The notes: a model not told the origin generated them from the sequence alone. 64,000 nt of DNA from Peribacillus simplex NBRC 15720 = DSM 1321 (GCF_002243645.1 NZ_CP017704.1:186001-250000); one strand, 5' to 3'; counted from the first letter of the stretch, positions 37,338-47,503 are shown. A program made the numbers and translations.

Positions 37338-38261
37338 ATGGGTGATTGTTTGAATTTCCTATCCCTCCGCTATTTCATAGAGGTTTCTAACCATCTTAGT
37401 TTCAGTGAGGCTTCCAAAACCCTGCATATATCCCAGCCCGGACTTAGCCAACAGATTTTATCCCTCGAAAAACAATTAGGCTTTAAATTATTGAATCGTA
37501 CGACAAGAAAAATTACATTGACAGAAGAAGGGGAGTACATCTATAAAAAACTAGCTCCTTCCTTTGAAGATATTGAGAAAACAGTGAATTACATAGTTGA
37601 AAATAAAACCATCCCCAAGCCTAAACTGAAGATTGCTACTGTCCCCTCTGCAGCTAGCATATTTATCCCGAAGCTATTGAAAAAGATTGTGGGAGAATAC
37701 CCGGAAACAGAATTTTACGTTCATGAAACAACATCCTCAAGGGCTGTAAAACTCGTAAACCAACAAAATTATCACATCGGTTTCATCCGAACGCCCATTC
37801 ACAGTAACATCATCGCCAATGAAGGATTAAGCATGATTGAATTCATGAGGTTTCCTTTACAATTGGTCGTTTCCATTGACCATCCGCTAGCCCAAAAGGA
37901 TGCTATACATTTATACGAAGCAAAAGACGAACCTTTTATCCATTATGATGCCGTGCAAGCACACTCCCTTCAATTCCTTTTGGAAAAGGCTTGTCTAACT
38001 GCTGGATTTTCACCTAAAGAATTATGTAAAGGCTCTGAATTACTGACTATCGCCAATCTAATATCCAATAACCTAGGCGTAGCACTCATGCCGGAAGATA
38101 TGGTAAGTTTGTTGGGAAAAAGCAAAGTCAAAGCCTTGAACATCGATAACTCGGAATTATCAAGTTCCATATCTGCAGTTTGGAAAAAAACGGATGCATC
38201 AATGCTGACTACGCATATTTTGAAAACGTTAAAAAATGATCATGCTTTTAGCGATATATGA
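37338..38261 (+). CDS. LysR-type regulator, divergent from the TAXI-TRAP operon
   Basis: A 307-residue LysR protein: winged helix with LSLRYFIEVSNHLSFSEASK and LHISQPGLSQQILSLEKQLG, then an effector domain. The ATG at 37338 and a TTG at 37350 (protein starting LNFLSLRYF) are both possible; GGGTGATTG just before the TTG may be its ribosome site. It probably regulates the divergent transporter operon. Confidence 0.88.
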   Translation: MGDCLNFLSLRYFIEVSNHLSFSEASKTLHISQPGLSQQILSLEKQLGFKLLNRTTRKITLTEEGEYIYKKLAPSFEDIEKTVNYIVENKTIPKPKLKIATVPSAASIFIPKLLKKIVGEYPETEFYVHETTSSRAVKLVNQQNYHIGFIRTPIHSNIIANEGLSMIEFMRFPLQLVVSIDHPLAQKDAIHLYEAKDEPFIHYDAVQAHSLQFLLEKACLTAGFSPKELCKGSELLTIANLISNNLGVALMPEDMVSLLGKSKVKALNIDNSELSSSISAVWKKTDASMLTTHILKTLKNDHAFSDI

Positions 38262-38599
38262 GATTCTTGGTTGGAAAAAGCTACGAAACGACTCTTAGTG
38301 AGAAAGGACCAATTTTCGTAAATTCAATAATAATGGTAAGCTCATCGACCTTCTGAATAATTCAAAAAAGAATAAAAAGTTATTTACGTTGGGTGAGGTT
38401 AAAAAAAAGCCCAATTTCTCGTTTATGACACTGAGAAATTGGGCTATATTATTTTGCCTCCTAAACTTCGCTAAGTACTATCCTTAAATGATAGCTTGTT
38501 GGCGCTGGGGCGGGACCCCGGTATTGAGTTTTAGGTTTCACTTAACGAATTAAAACGTTCAAATGTGCGAACCACCCATATTGGTAGTGACTAATTATA
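38262..38599. other. Intergenic region between convergent LysR and sigma-54 regulator genes
   Basis: The only clear element is the terminator at 38400-38447. A GC-rich patch near 38,505-38,525 stands out but shows no motif I recognise. No gene seen. Confidence 0.5.
38400..38447 (-). terminator. Strong bidirectional terminator
   Basis: Arms AGCCCAATTTCTC and GAGAAATTGGGCT around a 12-base loop; TTTTTTTT follows on the minus strand and ATATTATTTT on the plus strand. It serves the sigma-54 regulator gene and the LysR gene. Confidence 0.85.
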
Positions 38600-40642
38600 T
38601 CAGTGCATGGCATGCTTTGACTTAAGAAAATATAAATACTCTATTCCCTCAGCGGTGATCTTAGTTCCTGCCCTTCCTCTTCCTTTGACGACAAATCCTT
38701 CGATTTCTAAAAAATCCAAGCGGCGTCGGATCTGCTGAGGGGACAAGACAAAGTCCGAATCTTGACTTTGACTCGAAATCAGCTCTCTGCTTGCCGCTTT
38801 TCCTTTATCGTTACATTGCTTGATTACTTCCAAGATGAAAGCGCGCTCCTGAATTTCCAGCATACTTTTACAGACGGGATAATCTGCCGTCACACTGTCT
38901 TCCGCATGCCCGTGCATGAACGGAAGATCACTTTTCGTCACGACATTCCCCTCACAAACCGTCAGCATGTAATCGATTGTGCTTTTAAGTTCCCGTATGT
39001 TGCCGGGCCATTCATATTGCATGAAATACTCCAAAACGTCGTGCTCTACTTTTACCCACTTCCCGCTTTTTGTGATGAGATGCTTTATCAAAAGTGGAAT
39101 ATCCGCTTTTCTCTCTTTGAGTGACGGTATGTAAAGATTGAGTACATTCAGCCGGTAAAACAAGTCTGTTCTGAATGAACCGTCCCGCATCTTATCATGA
39201 AGATTTTTATTCGTCGCGGTAATCACCCTAACATTAATAGGAATGATTCTTTTGCCCCCAATTCTACGGATTTCCCCCTCCTGAAGAACTCGAAGTAGAT
39301 GGGATTGAACGGTGAGACTTATGTCACCAATTTCATCCAAAAAGATAGTCCCGTTATCCGCCATTTCAAACAGTCCTTTCTTGCCTCCCCTTTGTGCCCC
39401 TGTAAATGCCCCTTCTTCGTAGCCAAACAATTCACTTTCAAGTAACGTTTCTGTTAAAGCGCTACAGTTGACAGCCAGAAACGGCCCGTTCTTTCGCAAT
39501 GAATGGTCATGAATAGCATGAGCAAACAATTCTTTCCCAGTTCCTGTCTCTCCCTGAATCAAAATCGGATGCTCCGACAGGGCAAGCTTCTTGGCAATCT
39601 GTTTACGCTCTTTCATTACTTCATCCTCGGCGATAATATCATCAAAGCAGTATTTTGTATAAAATCCTTTATTTCGCATTTCCCTTTGAGCGGTCTTTTC
39701 TATTTCAAAGGCTTGATGAACGCTTTTGAAGGTTGCGACGATTGTATTTTCTTTAATCATTTGTAACCGGAAAATTACGACATCCACGCCGTCTATATTG
39801 AAGAACTTGCTGTCATCATTACTTTCCATGATGAAATCGATAATATCCCGGCGATTCATTACATGCTCTAGATACTTATTAACCACATCTTGTGCATCAA
39901 CATGGAACAAAGCCGCAAGCTGATTATTGAATACCGTTATCAGCCCTTCCTCGTTAACTACTAATATTCCGTCATCGACAGTCCCCAACACATTTTGGAT
40001 ATGATCGCTCATCTGCTTGGCATCACGCTCTGCATATAACAGCTTACGTTGTAATTCAATGATATTGCTAATATACCTTTCTGAAATCTTCGAAGATATA
40101 TCCTTTTGTAAACCGCAGCATTCTACAACTTCCAGAATTGTTGTTATATCAAAAAGACGCACGCCTATATCGATTACTTCTTTTATGTAAGAGGGGCACA
40201 GATGTGTTTCTCCTGGTGAAACGGCTATTTGGACATTCTCATAAAATAAAATCCCCTTCCTGAAAGGGATAAATTGAACATGATCGATACCAAGCTGATA
40301 TAAGGATTCAATAAGGTTTATAGTTGCATCATCATCATCATTCACCAAAAGAACTGCCGAACCCACTGGTATTCTTAATAGCTTGTCAATGTATTCATGA
40401 TTAACAGTTCTCTTTCCCACAATTATTTTCTCGGCATTTACGCTATACAATCCCTTTTTCTTATCATAAGCGGCATCTGATGAATACAAGATAAGCCCAT
40501 CTCCCAGAGATCGTGGTATTCCCTCATCGGCAGCATGGCTTTTGACATGAACATAGTCTCCCAGCAGTTGTTCCAGTTGCTCCTGCAAGGCTTCCTTTGT
40601 TTTTGAGCTTCCCGCTATAAGTGTAAGTGATGATTTTGACAT
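38600..40642 (-). CDS. Sigma-54 enhancer-binding regulator with PAS domain
   Basis: A 680-residue activator of sigma-54 promoters. The start MSKSSLTLIAGSSKTKEALQ at 40642 has AGGTAGGTG upstream; 18 further in-frame residues to 40696 are rejected. An N-terminal domain of about 200 residues I cannot name is followed by a PAS domain (about 205-300) and the AAA+ domain: Walker A GETGTGKE, sigma-54 contact loop GAFTGA, Walker B GTIFLDEIGD. The C-terminus is not a clear Fis helix; LSPQQIRRRLDFLEIEGFVV with GRAGTKITAEG looks like a winged helix. It faces a -24/-12 promoter at 40756-40771 and should control the yfcC-iadA operon. Confidence 0.92.
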   Translation of the reverse strand: MSKSSLTLIAGSSKTKEALQEQLEQLLGDYVHVKSHAADEGIPRSLGDGLILYSSDAAYDKKKGLYSVNAEKIIVGKRTVNHEYIDKLLRIPVGSAVLLVNDDDDATINLIESLYQLGIDHVQFIPFRKGILFYENVQIAVSPGETHLCPSYIKEVIDIGVRLFDITTILEVVECCGLQKDISSKISERYISNIIELQRKLLYAERDAKQMSDHIQNVLGTVDDGILVVNEEGLITVFNNQLAALFHVDAQDVVNKYLEHVMNRRDIIDFIMESNDDSKFFNIDGVDVVIFRLQMIKENTIVATFKSVHQAFEIEKTAQREMRNKGFYTKYCFDDIIAEDEVMKERKQIAKKLALSEHPILIQGETGTGKELFAHAIHDHSLRKNGPFLAVNCSALTETLLESELFGYEEGAFTGAQRGGKKGLFEMADNGTIFLDEIGDISLTVQSHLLRVLQEGEIRRIGGKRIIPINVRVITATNKNLHDKMRDGSFRTDLFYRLNVLNLYIPSLKERKADIPLLIKHLITKSGKWVKVEHDVLEYFMQYEWPGNIRELKSTIDYMLTVCEGNVVTKSDLPFMHGHAEDSVTADYPVCKSMLEIQERAFILEVIKQCNDKGKAASRELISSQSQDSDFVLSPQQIRRRLDFLEIEGFVVKGRGRAGTKITAEGIEYLYFLKSKHAMH

Positions 40643-40707
40643 AAAAACACCTACCTGTCTTTTAATTGGTACTATTATATCACCAAAAAGAACCAATAAA
40701 GACCTTA

Positions 40708-40730
40708 AACTTTAATCCAACCTTAAAGTT
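40708..40730. promoter_or_regulatory. Inverted repeat, candidate activator site
   Basis: Perfect arms AACTTTAA (40708-40715) and TTAAAGTT (40723-40730), 26 bases upstream of the -24 element and 66 bases from the regulator start. It may be the enhancer of the adjacent sigma-54 activator, although enhancers usually lie further away. Confidence 0.45.
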
Positions 40731-40755
40731 CCCATAAAAATCAATTACCCAATAT

Positions 40756-40771
40756 TGGCACAGAATTTGCA
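40756..40771 (+). promoter_or_regulatory. Sigma-54 (-24/-12) promoter of yfcC-iadA
   Basis: TGGCACAGAATTTGCA matches the consensus TGGCAC-N5-TTGCA exactly, with GG (40757-40758) and GC (40769-40770) 12 bases apart. It lies about 147 bases upstream of the transporter start, with a sigma-54 activator encoded divergently. Confidence 0.92.
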
Positions 40772-40917
40772 TGTATAAAAGCATTGAAGTACCTATGTAC
40801 TTGAAAAGGAGGGAAACAGCAGAATAGGAAATAAACAGATGATAGTCGATAGGCCGGCAATATTTTGTAAGCGTATTACTTCCATGCACTTATTTTAAAA
40901 ACAAAGGAGAGACACTT

Positions 40918-42339
40918 ATGAGCCAAATAGAAGAGAAGGCTGTTTCGCTTGAAACAACGGGAAAAAAGGAGAGAAAAATCAATGTTTTTGTATTGCTGCT
41001 CTGCATTCTCGCAATAGCAACTCTATTCACTTACATTTTGCCGGCCGGGGAATATGCACGGATTGAAGCAGATGGACGGACAACTGTTGACGCCAGTTCT
41101 TTTAAATGGATAGAATCTGCACCGGTCGAATTTTTCGATATGATAAAAGCGATTCACACCGGAATGGTAGAAGCCGGAAATATTATCTTTTTCTTATTGA
41201 TAATCGGAGGGTTTTTCGGTGTTTTACGAGCAACAGGGACGGTTGATGTGCTTATCGCCACAATGGCTCGGAAGTTGGCGACACGTGAAAAGCTATTGAT
41301 TCCTGTCGTGATGCTGTTTTTTGCTGTAGGCGGCTCCTTAATGGGAATGGCGGAGGAAACACTAGCTTATCTTCCTCTTATCATTCCGCTGGCGTTGGCT
41401 CTCGGATTCGATACAATTACAGGAACCGCCATCGTCATTGTTGGGGCATTGTCAGGGTTCACGACTGCCATCATGAATCCATTCACAGTAGGACTTGCGC
41501 AAGGGATTGCTGAATTGCCGATGTTCTCAGGAATAGGGTTGCGTCTGATTTTATTTATTATCGTCTACCTTGTTTCCGTTCTTTATATCCATCGTTACGC
41601 AATGAAGGTAAAGAAAAATCCTTCCATCGGAATCTATGGAAAATATACAAAAGAAGAATCGAAAAAACTGCTGCAATCAAGTGTGAAGTTAACAGCAAGA
41701 CATAAGTTCATCTTAGGCAGTTTCTTAATTAACTATATCGTCTTGGCGTTTGGAGTCATCAAGTTCCAATGGTACATGACAGAAATCGCTGCATTATTCA
41801 TTATATTGACAATTGTCATTGGAATCATCGGAAAATTGTCTGCAGATCACATCGTCAGCTCCTTTACCAATGGATCTGCAGCCTTGCTCGGCGGCGCTTT
41901 GATAATCGGCGTATCACGTGCCATTCTTGTCGTATTGAATGAGGGACATATCGTCGACCCTATGCTGCATCAAATATCTGAAGCTATTCAGCATATTCCC
42001 TCCTATTTAAGTGTTGCCGGCATGTACAGCTTCCAAACTCTCATTCATTTTATTCTAGCTTCCGGCACCGGTCATGCGATGTTGACCATGCCAATTATGG
42101 TTCCGCTCGCAGACTTATTGGATATTACACGCCAAACTGCAGTGTTGTCTTTCTCTTTTGCGGACGGAATTGGAAATATGATTTTCCCGACCGCAACCAC
42201 CTTGATGGCAGGCTTGGCAATCGCGGGCATACCATGGACGAAATGGGCGAAGTGGATTCTGCCGCTGGTACTCATTCAATATCTCATCGGATTGATAGCT
42301 GTCATCTCGGCTCACTTCATCGGTTATGGTCCATTCTGA
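40918..42339 (+). CDS. YfcC-family membrane transporter
   Basis: A 473-residue protein with about 12 hydrophobic segments. Motifs are TYILPAGEYARIEADGRTTV near the N-terminus, GGSLMGMAEETLAYLPLIIP and GFTTAIMNPFTVGLAQGIAE, and the C-terminal ASGTGHAMLTMPIMVPLAD. These mark the YfcC/ArcD-like family of putative amino-acid or dicarboxylate carriers. AAAGGAGAG precedes the ATG. It is first in the operon with iadA (36 bases downstream), which suggests it imports isoaspartyl or other acidic dipeptides, or exchanges aspartate. Confidence 0.9.
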   Translation: MSQIEEKAVSLETTGKKERKINVFVLLLCILAIATLFTYILPAGEYARIEADGRTTVDASSFKWIESAPVEFFDMIKAIHTGMVEAGNIIFFLLIIGGFFGVLRATGTVDVLIATMARKLATREKLLIPVVMLFFAVGGSLMGMAEETLAYLPLIIPLALALGFDTITGTAIVIVGALSGFTTAIMNPFTVGLAQGIAELPMFSGIGLRLILFIIVYLVSVLYIHRYAMKVKKNPSIGIYGKYTKEESKKLLQSSVKLTARHKFILGSFLINYIVLAFGVIKFQWYMTEIAALFIILTIVIGIIGKLSADHIVSSFTNGSAALLGGALIIGVSRAILVVLNEGHIVDPMLHQISEAIQHIPSYLSVAGMYSFQTLIHFILASGTGHAMLTMPIMVPLADLLDITRQTAVLSFSFADGIGNMIFPTATTLMAGLAIAGIPWTKWAKWILPLVLIQYLIGLIAVISAHFIGYGPF

Positions 42340-42375
42340 TATAAAACACGAATTAATAACAGGAGGAGAAACGCA

Positions 42376-43548
42376 TTGCTTACTTTAATAAAAAATGGCG
42401 AGATATACTCACCTAATTACTTAGGACGGAAAGACGTTTTGATTACAGGCGATAAAATCGCATTCATAGATGACAGAATCGAGGTTCCTGAAAACTTTGC
42501 CCCTATTCAAATCATTGATGCGACCAATCTTTTGGTTGTTCCAGGTTTCATAGATTCACATGTTCATATTATTGGCGGAGGCGGCGAGGGCGGATTCAAA
42601 ACCCGCACCCCCGAGCTGATGCTTACGGACATTACGACTTCAGGTATTACAACGCTTGTCGGCTTGCTTGGAACGGACGGGACTACGCGTAGAATGGAAA
42701 GCCTGCTTGCCAAGGCCCGTGCGCTTGAAGAAGAGGGTATTTCCTGTTTCATACATACAGGTTCCTACCAAGTGCCAGTAAAAACATTGACAGGAAAAAT
42801 CGAAGATGACCTTATTTTTATCGACAAAATTATCGGTGTCGGGGAGATTGCCATCTCCGACCATAGATCATCAGAACCCACTTTTGAGGAATTGACAAAA
42901 ATCGCCGCAGCGGCACGCAACGGCGGTATTCTGTCAGGAAAAGCAGGTATATTAGAAGTTCATGTAGGAGACGGAGATGGCGAGCTCTCGTTGTTACATG
43001 CAATTGCTGATAAAACCAACATCCCGATTCGGCAGCTCCATCCGACACATATCAACCGAAATGAAAAATTATTCAAGGCGGGAATTGATTACGCTAAGCG
43101 GGGCGGGTACGTAGACTTTACTACAAGCACCATACCTCAGTTTCTGGATGATGGCGAAGTGAAGTGCAGCATGGCCTTGCGCATTATGCTTGAAGAAGGG
43201 ATTCCAGTCGGACACATCACCTTCTCTTCAGACGGGCAAGCAAGCCTTCCGTTTTTCAACACCCATGGGGAGTATGCAGGCCTGCAAGTAGGAAAAGTAT
43301 CTTCACTATATCAGGAAGTGCGTGATTCTGTTTTAGAAGAAGGAATCCCCCTTGAAACGGCACTGAAGGTCATCACCACGAATCCCGCACAAGTGCTGAA
43401 ACTTTCAAACAAGGGCAGTATCCAAACCGGGAAGGATGCTGATATCGTATTATTGCAAAAGGAAACTTTGGCAATCGCCACTGTAGTGGCAAGAGGACAA
43501 GTTATGGTAGAAAAGGGCATTCCGTTGATAAAAGGAACATTTGAATGA
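42376..43548 (+). CDS. iadA: Beta-aspartyl (isoaspartyl) dipeptidase
   Basis: A 390-residue amidohydrolase that cleaves beta-aspartyl dipeptides formed in damaged proteins. Metal-site motif VPGFIDSHVHIIGGGGEGGF is at about residues 54-73; GEIAISDHRSSEPT follows, then LHPTHINRNEKLF, and TFSSDGQASLPFFN contains the catalytic Asp. The start is TTG at 42376 with AGGAGGAGA 6 bases upstream, and no nearer ATG fits. It pairs with the YfcC transporter under sigma-54 control, giving a uptake-and-cleavage unit. Confidence 0.94.
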   Translation: MLTLIKNGEIYSPNYLGRKDVLITGDKIAFIDDRIEVPENFAPIQIIDATNLLVVPGFIDSHVHIIGGGGEGGFKTRTPELMLTDITTSGITTLVGLLGTDGTTRRMESLLAKARALEEEGISCFIHTGSYQVPVKTLTGKIEDDLIFIDKIIGVGEIAISDHRSSEPTFEELTKIAAAARNGGILSGKAGILEVHVGDGDGELSLLHAIADKTNIPIRQLHPTHINRNEKLFKAGIDYAKRGGYVDFTTSTIPQFLDDGEVKCSMALRIMLEEGIPVGHITFSSDGQASLPFFNTHGEYAGLQVGKVSSLYQEVRDSVLEEGIPLETALKVITTNPAQVLKLSNKGSIQTGKDADIVLLQKETLAIATVVARGQVMVEKGIPLIKGTFE

Positions 43549-43672
43549 GTTAGACAGAATAGCCGTTATCGAATAATTTTCACGTCTCGGGTTGTTTAAG
43601 ATTCCGTATTAGGGATCACCTGGAATAAATATTGTGAAGAATTGCTATAGAGGCGTTACTTTAAACAAACTA

Positions 43673-43719
43673 AAAAGTCGAATTCCTAGCTGTAAAGGAT
43701 TTCGACTTTTATTTTTTTG
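43673..43719 (+). terminator. Terminator of the yfcC-iadA operon
   Basis: AAAAGTCGAA-TCCT and AGGA-TTCGACTTTT arms followed by ATTTTTTT. Confidence 0.85.
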
Positions 43720-43860
43720 CAGTCACATTAGCCTGTCCCCTTTGTTGAACTATCAACCTATTGCTTCATTAGGGAACAAAACCTGTTACGCCTCGAAACA
43801 CTTTATTTTTAAGGGATTATAATCTACTTTACTTTTCATTTCCATTAAAATCAGGATAAT

Positions 43861-43905
43861 CGAGACCCCCCTATCTCTCACAATTTACATTAGGGGTCTC
43901 TCCTA
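43861..43905 (-). terminator. Probable terminator of the ferredoxin reductase gene
   Basis: Minus-strand GAGACCCCTA pairs with TAGGGGGGTCTC around a 17-base loop; the tail is only weakly T-rich. Confidence 0.55.
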
Positions 43906-43955
43906 TGTGCTTTTTAATTCATTTCTTCAGAAGACCTTGTTGCTAGATATATAGC

Positions 43956-44948
43956 TCAACCAAATAAGGAAGTACTATGCATCGGCTGAACTTTCGCCAT
44001 AGGATCAATATAGGCTTTAGCATTATTAACTGCCGTAGGACCTTCACCAAATCCAGAAGCAATTAATTTAACCTTTCCATCATATGTACAAATATCCCCG
44101 GCTGCGTAAATGCCTGAAATATTTGTTTCTTGTTTGGAATTAACGATAATTGCATTTTTATTGATGTTTAGACCCCATTCTTTAATCGCACCAAGAGAAG
44201 AGACAAAGCCGTAGTTAATAATTAAATCATCTACGTCAACCACTTCTTTTTGTTGAGTCTTAGTGTGTTCTAAAACAATTTGATTAATCTGATCTGCTCC
44301 AACCAGTTCGGAGGGAATATAAGGTGTTTTGACTTCAACAGAGGAATTCAATAATTTTTCTACACTATGTTCATGCGCACGGAATTTATCTCTTCGGTGG
44401 ATCAATGTTACCTTTTCAGCAATTGGCTCTAACATAAGGGCCCAATCAACAGCAGAATCTCCACCACCTAGAATCGCCACTTTTCTTCCTTTAAAGCGGT
44501 TCATATCATTCACGAAATAATGCAAATTCTTATTTTCGAACTGTGTTGAATCTTCCAATTCCAATTTACGAGGCTGAAAAGCTCCATTTCCAGCAGTAAT
44601 GATCACTGATTTAGAGAAATGAGTATCGAGGTTTGTGGTGATCTTAAATGTTCCGTCTGCTTGCTTTTCCATCTGTTCAACTGCTTCTTCAAGACAAATT
44701 GTTGGTTCGAATACTTTCATTTGTTCTTTTAAATTCTCTATCAATTCCTGTGCCCTTACTTTTGGAAATCCAGCTATATCATAAATGAATTTTTCGGGAT
44801 AAAGAGCCGAAAGCTGTCCTCCCAATTGAGGAAGACTTTCAAGGATTTTCACCTTCGCCTGCCTCATTCCCCCATAAAACGCCGTAAACAAGCCAACTGG
44901 GCCTCCGCCAATAATTGTTATGTCATAGACCTTCTTTTCTTCTGTCAA
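43956..44948 (-). CDS. Ferredoxin--NADP+ reductase, thioredoxin-reductase-like (YumC type)
   Basis: A 330-residue FAD enzyme that passes electrons between NADPH and ferredoxin. FAD motif [20 protein letters not shown] and NADPH motif [19 protein letters not shown] are clear, with the C-terminal FAD contact [20 protein letters not shown]; there is no CxxC active site, which separates it from thioredoxin reductase. The TTG at 44948 with AAGGAG 8 bases upstream is preferred to the GTG at 44957, which overlaps that site. A ferredoxin gene lies upstream in the same direction, its likely partner. Confidence 0.92.
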   Translation of the reverse strand: MTEEKKVYDITIIGGGPVGLFTAFYGGMRQAKVKILESLPQLGGQLSALYPEKFIYDIAGFPKVRAQELIENLKEQMKVFEPTICLEEAVEQMEKQADGTFKITTNLDTHFSKSVIITAGNGAFQPRKLELEDSTQFENKNLHYFVNDMNRFKGRKVAILGGGDSAVDWALMLEPIAEKVTLIHRRDKFRAHEHSVEKLLNSSVEVKTPYIPSELVGADQINQIVLEHTKTQQKEVVDVDDLIINYGFVSSLGAIKEWGLNINKNAIIVNSKQETNISGIYAAGDICTYDGKVKLIASGFGEGPTAVNNAKAYIDPMAKVQPMHSTSLFG

Positions 44949-45175
44949 TGTAATCACTCCTTGTACTTCTAGGTTGGTTGTTCCTACTGAACATAGATAA
45001 AGGGATAGAATTAATGATTATTCGAGTAATCCTTCCTTTTTCTCGTTCCAACAAATGATGGATAAAGACTGTTGAAAATCCACCATTTCTAAAACAGACT
45101 TCCAATTTCCTAATTAATAAAACTATATATCTATTATCAATAGTAATAAGGCCTTAATGCATGTATCTAGAAATA

Positions 45176-45442
<267 letters not shown>

Positions 45443-45524
45443 TCAATAATCTAAGCTTCTGTTTTATACAAGGCATTTCTAAATATGGTGTAGAAGCCTT
45501 AAGCAATTCCAATTTGTTTTTTTC

Positions 45525-46319
45525 TTACTCAATATCGTTCAAAAATTCCAAAATGCTCGAATTAAACTTTTCAGGATTTTCCTGGTAACACAAATGACCG
45601 CCTTCTGGAATTATCACTAGCCGGGAGTTTATTAGTTCTTCATGAATTGCTTCCGATTCCTTTATGGGAGTTACAGTATCCAACTCACCACAAATTACAA
45701 GAACAGGAACTTCTATATGAGATAACAATCTCATTTGATTTAGATGATAAAGTGAGTTGGCTACCGACCGATATCCTGCCGGTCTTATCTGTGTCATGAT
45801 CTCTTTTACTCGCTTATAGACTTTTTCTGAAGCATGGGGAGATAGCAATGCTTTTATCCTCTTATCCGCTATCTCCTCAGTAGAAAGGTTTTCAATTGAA
45901 AATAATCGATTTTTCAATTTCGTCTCGTTCTCTTCTGGGGTAAGAGCAGCAGCCCCTCTTGTCGAGTCGGCTAATATAAGTTTATTAACCTTATTAGGGT
46001 ACAGGCTACAGTACTCTATCGCAATTGCCGCTCCCATTGAATGGCCAAGTAGATAGATTTTTTCCAACTTTAGCTGATCTAGCATGCCGTTCAGAATACG
46101 TGCAAAATCTTTAAAATTTCTAAATTCTTCTGCTGGATCTGAACTTTTCCCATAACCCGGAGCATCCCATGCAATTACTGTATAATGCTCCTTTAATTCC
46201 TGGATTTGCTCATTCCATGACTGTGAATTATTACTCATACCATGTAATAATACTAAAGGTTCTCCATTACCTTCTATTTCATAATGAATACTTAAATCTT
46301 CTACTTTTACGTATGGCAT
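45525..46319 (-). CDS. Alpha/beta hydrolase
   Basis: A 264-residue alpha/beta-fold enzyme with complete triad: nucleophile Ser in LLGHSMGAAIAIEY, Asp in ICGELDTVTP and His in EGGHLCYQENPEKF. The oxyanion segment is LLHGMSNNSQSW. It resembles meta-cleavage-product hydrolases, esterases and 3-oxoadipate enol-lactonases, which cannot be separated by eye. AAGGAGGG precedes the ATG. Position beside ferredoxin and a dihydrodiol-dehydrogenase-like SDR suggests aromatic or terpenoid catabolism. Confidence 0.88.
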   Translation of the reverse strand: MPYVKVEDLSIHYEIEGNGEPLVLLHGMSNNSQSWNEQIQELKEHYTVIAWDAPGYGKSSDPAEEFRNFKDFARILNGMLDQLKLEKIYLLGHSMGAAIAIEYCSLYPNKVNKLILADSTRGAAALTPEENETKLKNRLFSIENLSTEEIADKRIKALLSPHASEKVYKRVKEIMTQIRPAGYRSVANSLYHLNQMRLLSHIEVPVLVICGELDTVTPIKESEAIHEELINSRLVIIPEGGHLCYQENPEKFNSSILEFLNDIE

Positions 46320-46503
46320 AATATCAGTCCCTCCTTATTTATTTTGGCAATTCTTTGAACAATAGAGTTTAAGACTGCTGAACTTTTCAAGGCAAATCTC
46401 TAACTCTTAAAACACCTATTCTTGAAATATCTTTCTTAAAATAGCGAATGATTTACTACATTTATATTTCGCTTGGAAATAGCTTTCGTTTTGATCTGAT
46501 AAA

Positions 46504-46546
46504 GAAAGTGCTTCCTTTCCTGAAGATAAGCAGGAAAATCCACTTC
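46504..46546 (-). terminator. Possible terminator of the SDR gene
   Basis: Minus-strand hairpin with outer GAAGTG/CACTTTC and inner TTCCTG/CAGGAA arms, followed by TTTATC. The rest of 46,320-46,598 shows no gene. Confidence 0.4.
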
Positions 46547-46598
46547 CGCTTCTGTCTTACAATTTAGCTAAAAACAGTATTTTAAAAACTTTGTCAGC

Positions 46599-47387
46599 CT
46601 AGCCAAGTCCTCGAACTGACAATCCGCCGTCGCTGGAAATGACTTCACCTGTGATCGCGCGTGATTCGTCAGAAGCTAACAGTACATACGCCGCAACGTG
46701 ATCTTCCGGCATCTGGGCGAGTTGAAGAATATTCCGTTTTTTAATGCTGCTTGCTTTAGTATCATTATCGACGATTTTCACAAATGGACTCAGTGGTGGA
46801 ATCACCGTGAGTGCTGTCAATGTACCCCCTGGTGCTACCGCATTTACCCGGATAGAAGGAGATAGTTCGAACGCAAGCTGGCGCATCAATCCAATTTGGG
46901 CGTGTTTGCTGGCTGTGTACCAAACACCGCCGCCATCTGGATAAAAACTTGCACCGGACACGGTAAAAATAATATTGCCATTTGTTTTTTTCAGTTCTTC
47001 AAGAGCGGCTTTCGCTCCGAAAAAAGAGCCTTTTACGTTAATATTGAGAAGAAAATCATACGCTTCGGAAAGCGCCTCAGGAGTCACATCGGCAAATTTG
47101 GCAAATCCATCGAACACGCCGGCATTCGCAACGAAAACATCTAACTTTCCGAATTGCTCAACAGTAGCTTGGACCGCTTGCTCATTGTCTTCGTATTTGC
47201 TTACATCTCCCTGATATGTAAGGATATTTTCACCAAATTCTTCTTTCATTTTCGCTAACGTGTCTTTAGAGCGGGCGATAATGCTTACTTTTGCCCCTTC
47301 TTGTATAAAACGGCGTGTGACAGCTTCTCCAATTCCAGAAGCTCCCCCTGTAATCAATACGACTTTATCTTTTAAGGCCATGCCCAT
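46599..47387 (-). CDS. SDR dehydrogenase, like cis-dihydrodiol dehydrogenases (BphB/HcaB)
   Basis: A 262-residue NAD-dependent short-chain dehydrogenase. The cofactor loop is VLITGGASGIGEAVTRRF, NAG motif VFVANAGVFDGFAKF, catalytic Ser in FTVSGASFYPDGGG and the YTASKHA Tyr-Lys pair. The GASFYPDGGGVWYTASKHA region and SPSIRVNAVAPGGT strongly resemble BphB/HcaB enzymes that oxidise arene cis-dihydrodiols to catechols. The ATG at 47387 with AAGGGG upstream is preferred to the GTG at 47396. Two inverted repeats at 47504-47540 lie 117 bases upstream. No ring-hydroxylating dioxygenase is in the window. Confidence 0.88.
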   Translation of the reverse strand: MGMALKDKVVLITGGASGIGEAVTRRFIQEGAKVSIIARSKDTLAKMKEEFGENILTYQGDVSKYEDNEQAVQATVEQFGKLDVFVANAGVFDGFAKFADVTPEALSEAYDFLLNINVKGSFFGAKAALEELKKTNGNIIFTVSGASFYPDGGGVWYTASKHAQIGLMRQLAFELSPSIRVNAVAPGGTLTALTVIPPLSPFVKIVDNDTKASSIKKRNILQLAQMPEDHVAAYVLLASDESRAITGEVISSDGGLSVRGLG

Positions 47388-47503
47388 TGTCTCCACCCCT
47401 TCTGTTATCTTTCAAACGTGATGAACGGTTATACAAAGATCTAGGTTCCAATCAAGTATACGGTCTTGTATGCTAGCATATATTTTTTCAAAATGACTAC
47501 ATG

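Larger units (their letters stand above)
43549..43955. other. Intergenic region between convergent iadA and ferredoxin reductase genes
   Basis: Holds the iadA terminator at 43673-43719 and a second, leftward one at 43861-43905. A 62-codon frame at 43634-43822 spans the first terminator and is not real. Confidence 0.6.

Noticed and set aside
38500-38530. GC-rich patch that resembled an rRNA or tRNA fragment
   Set aside because: No cloverleaf, no CCA end and no conserved rRNA core sequence could be found.
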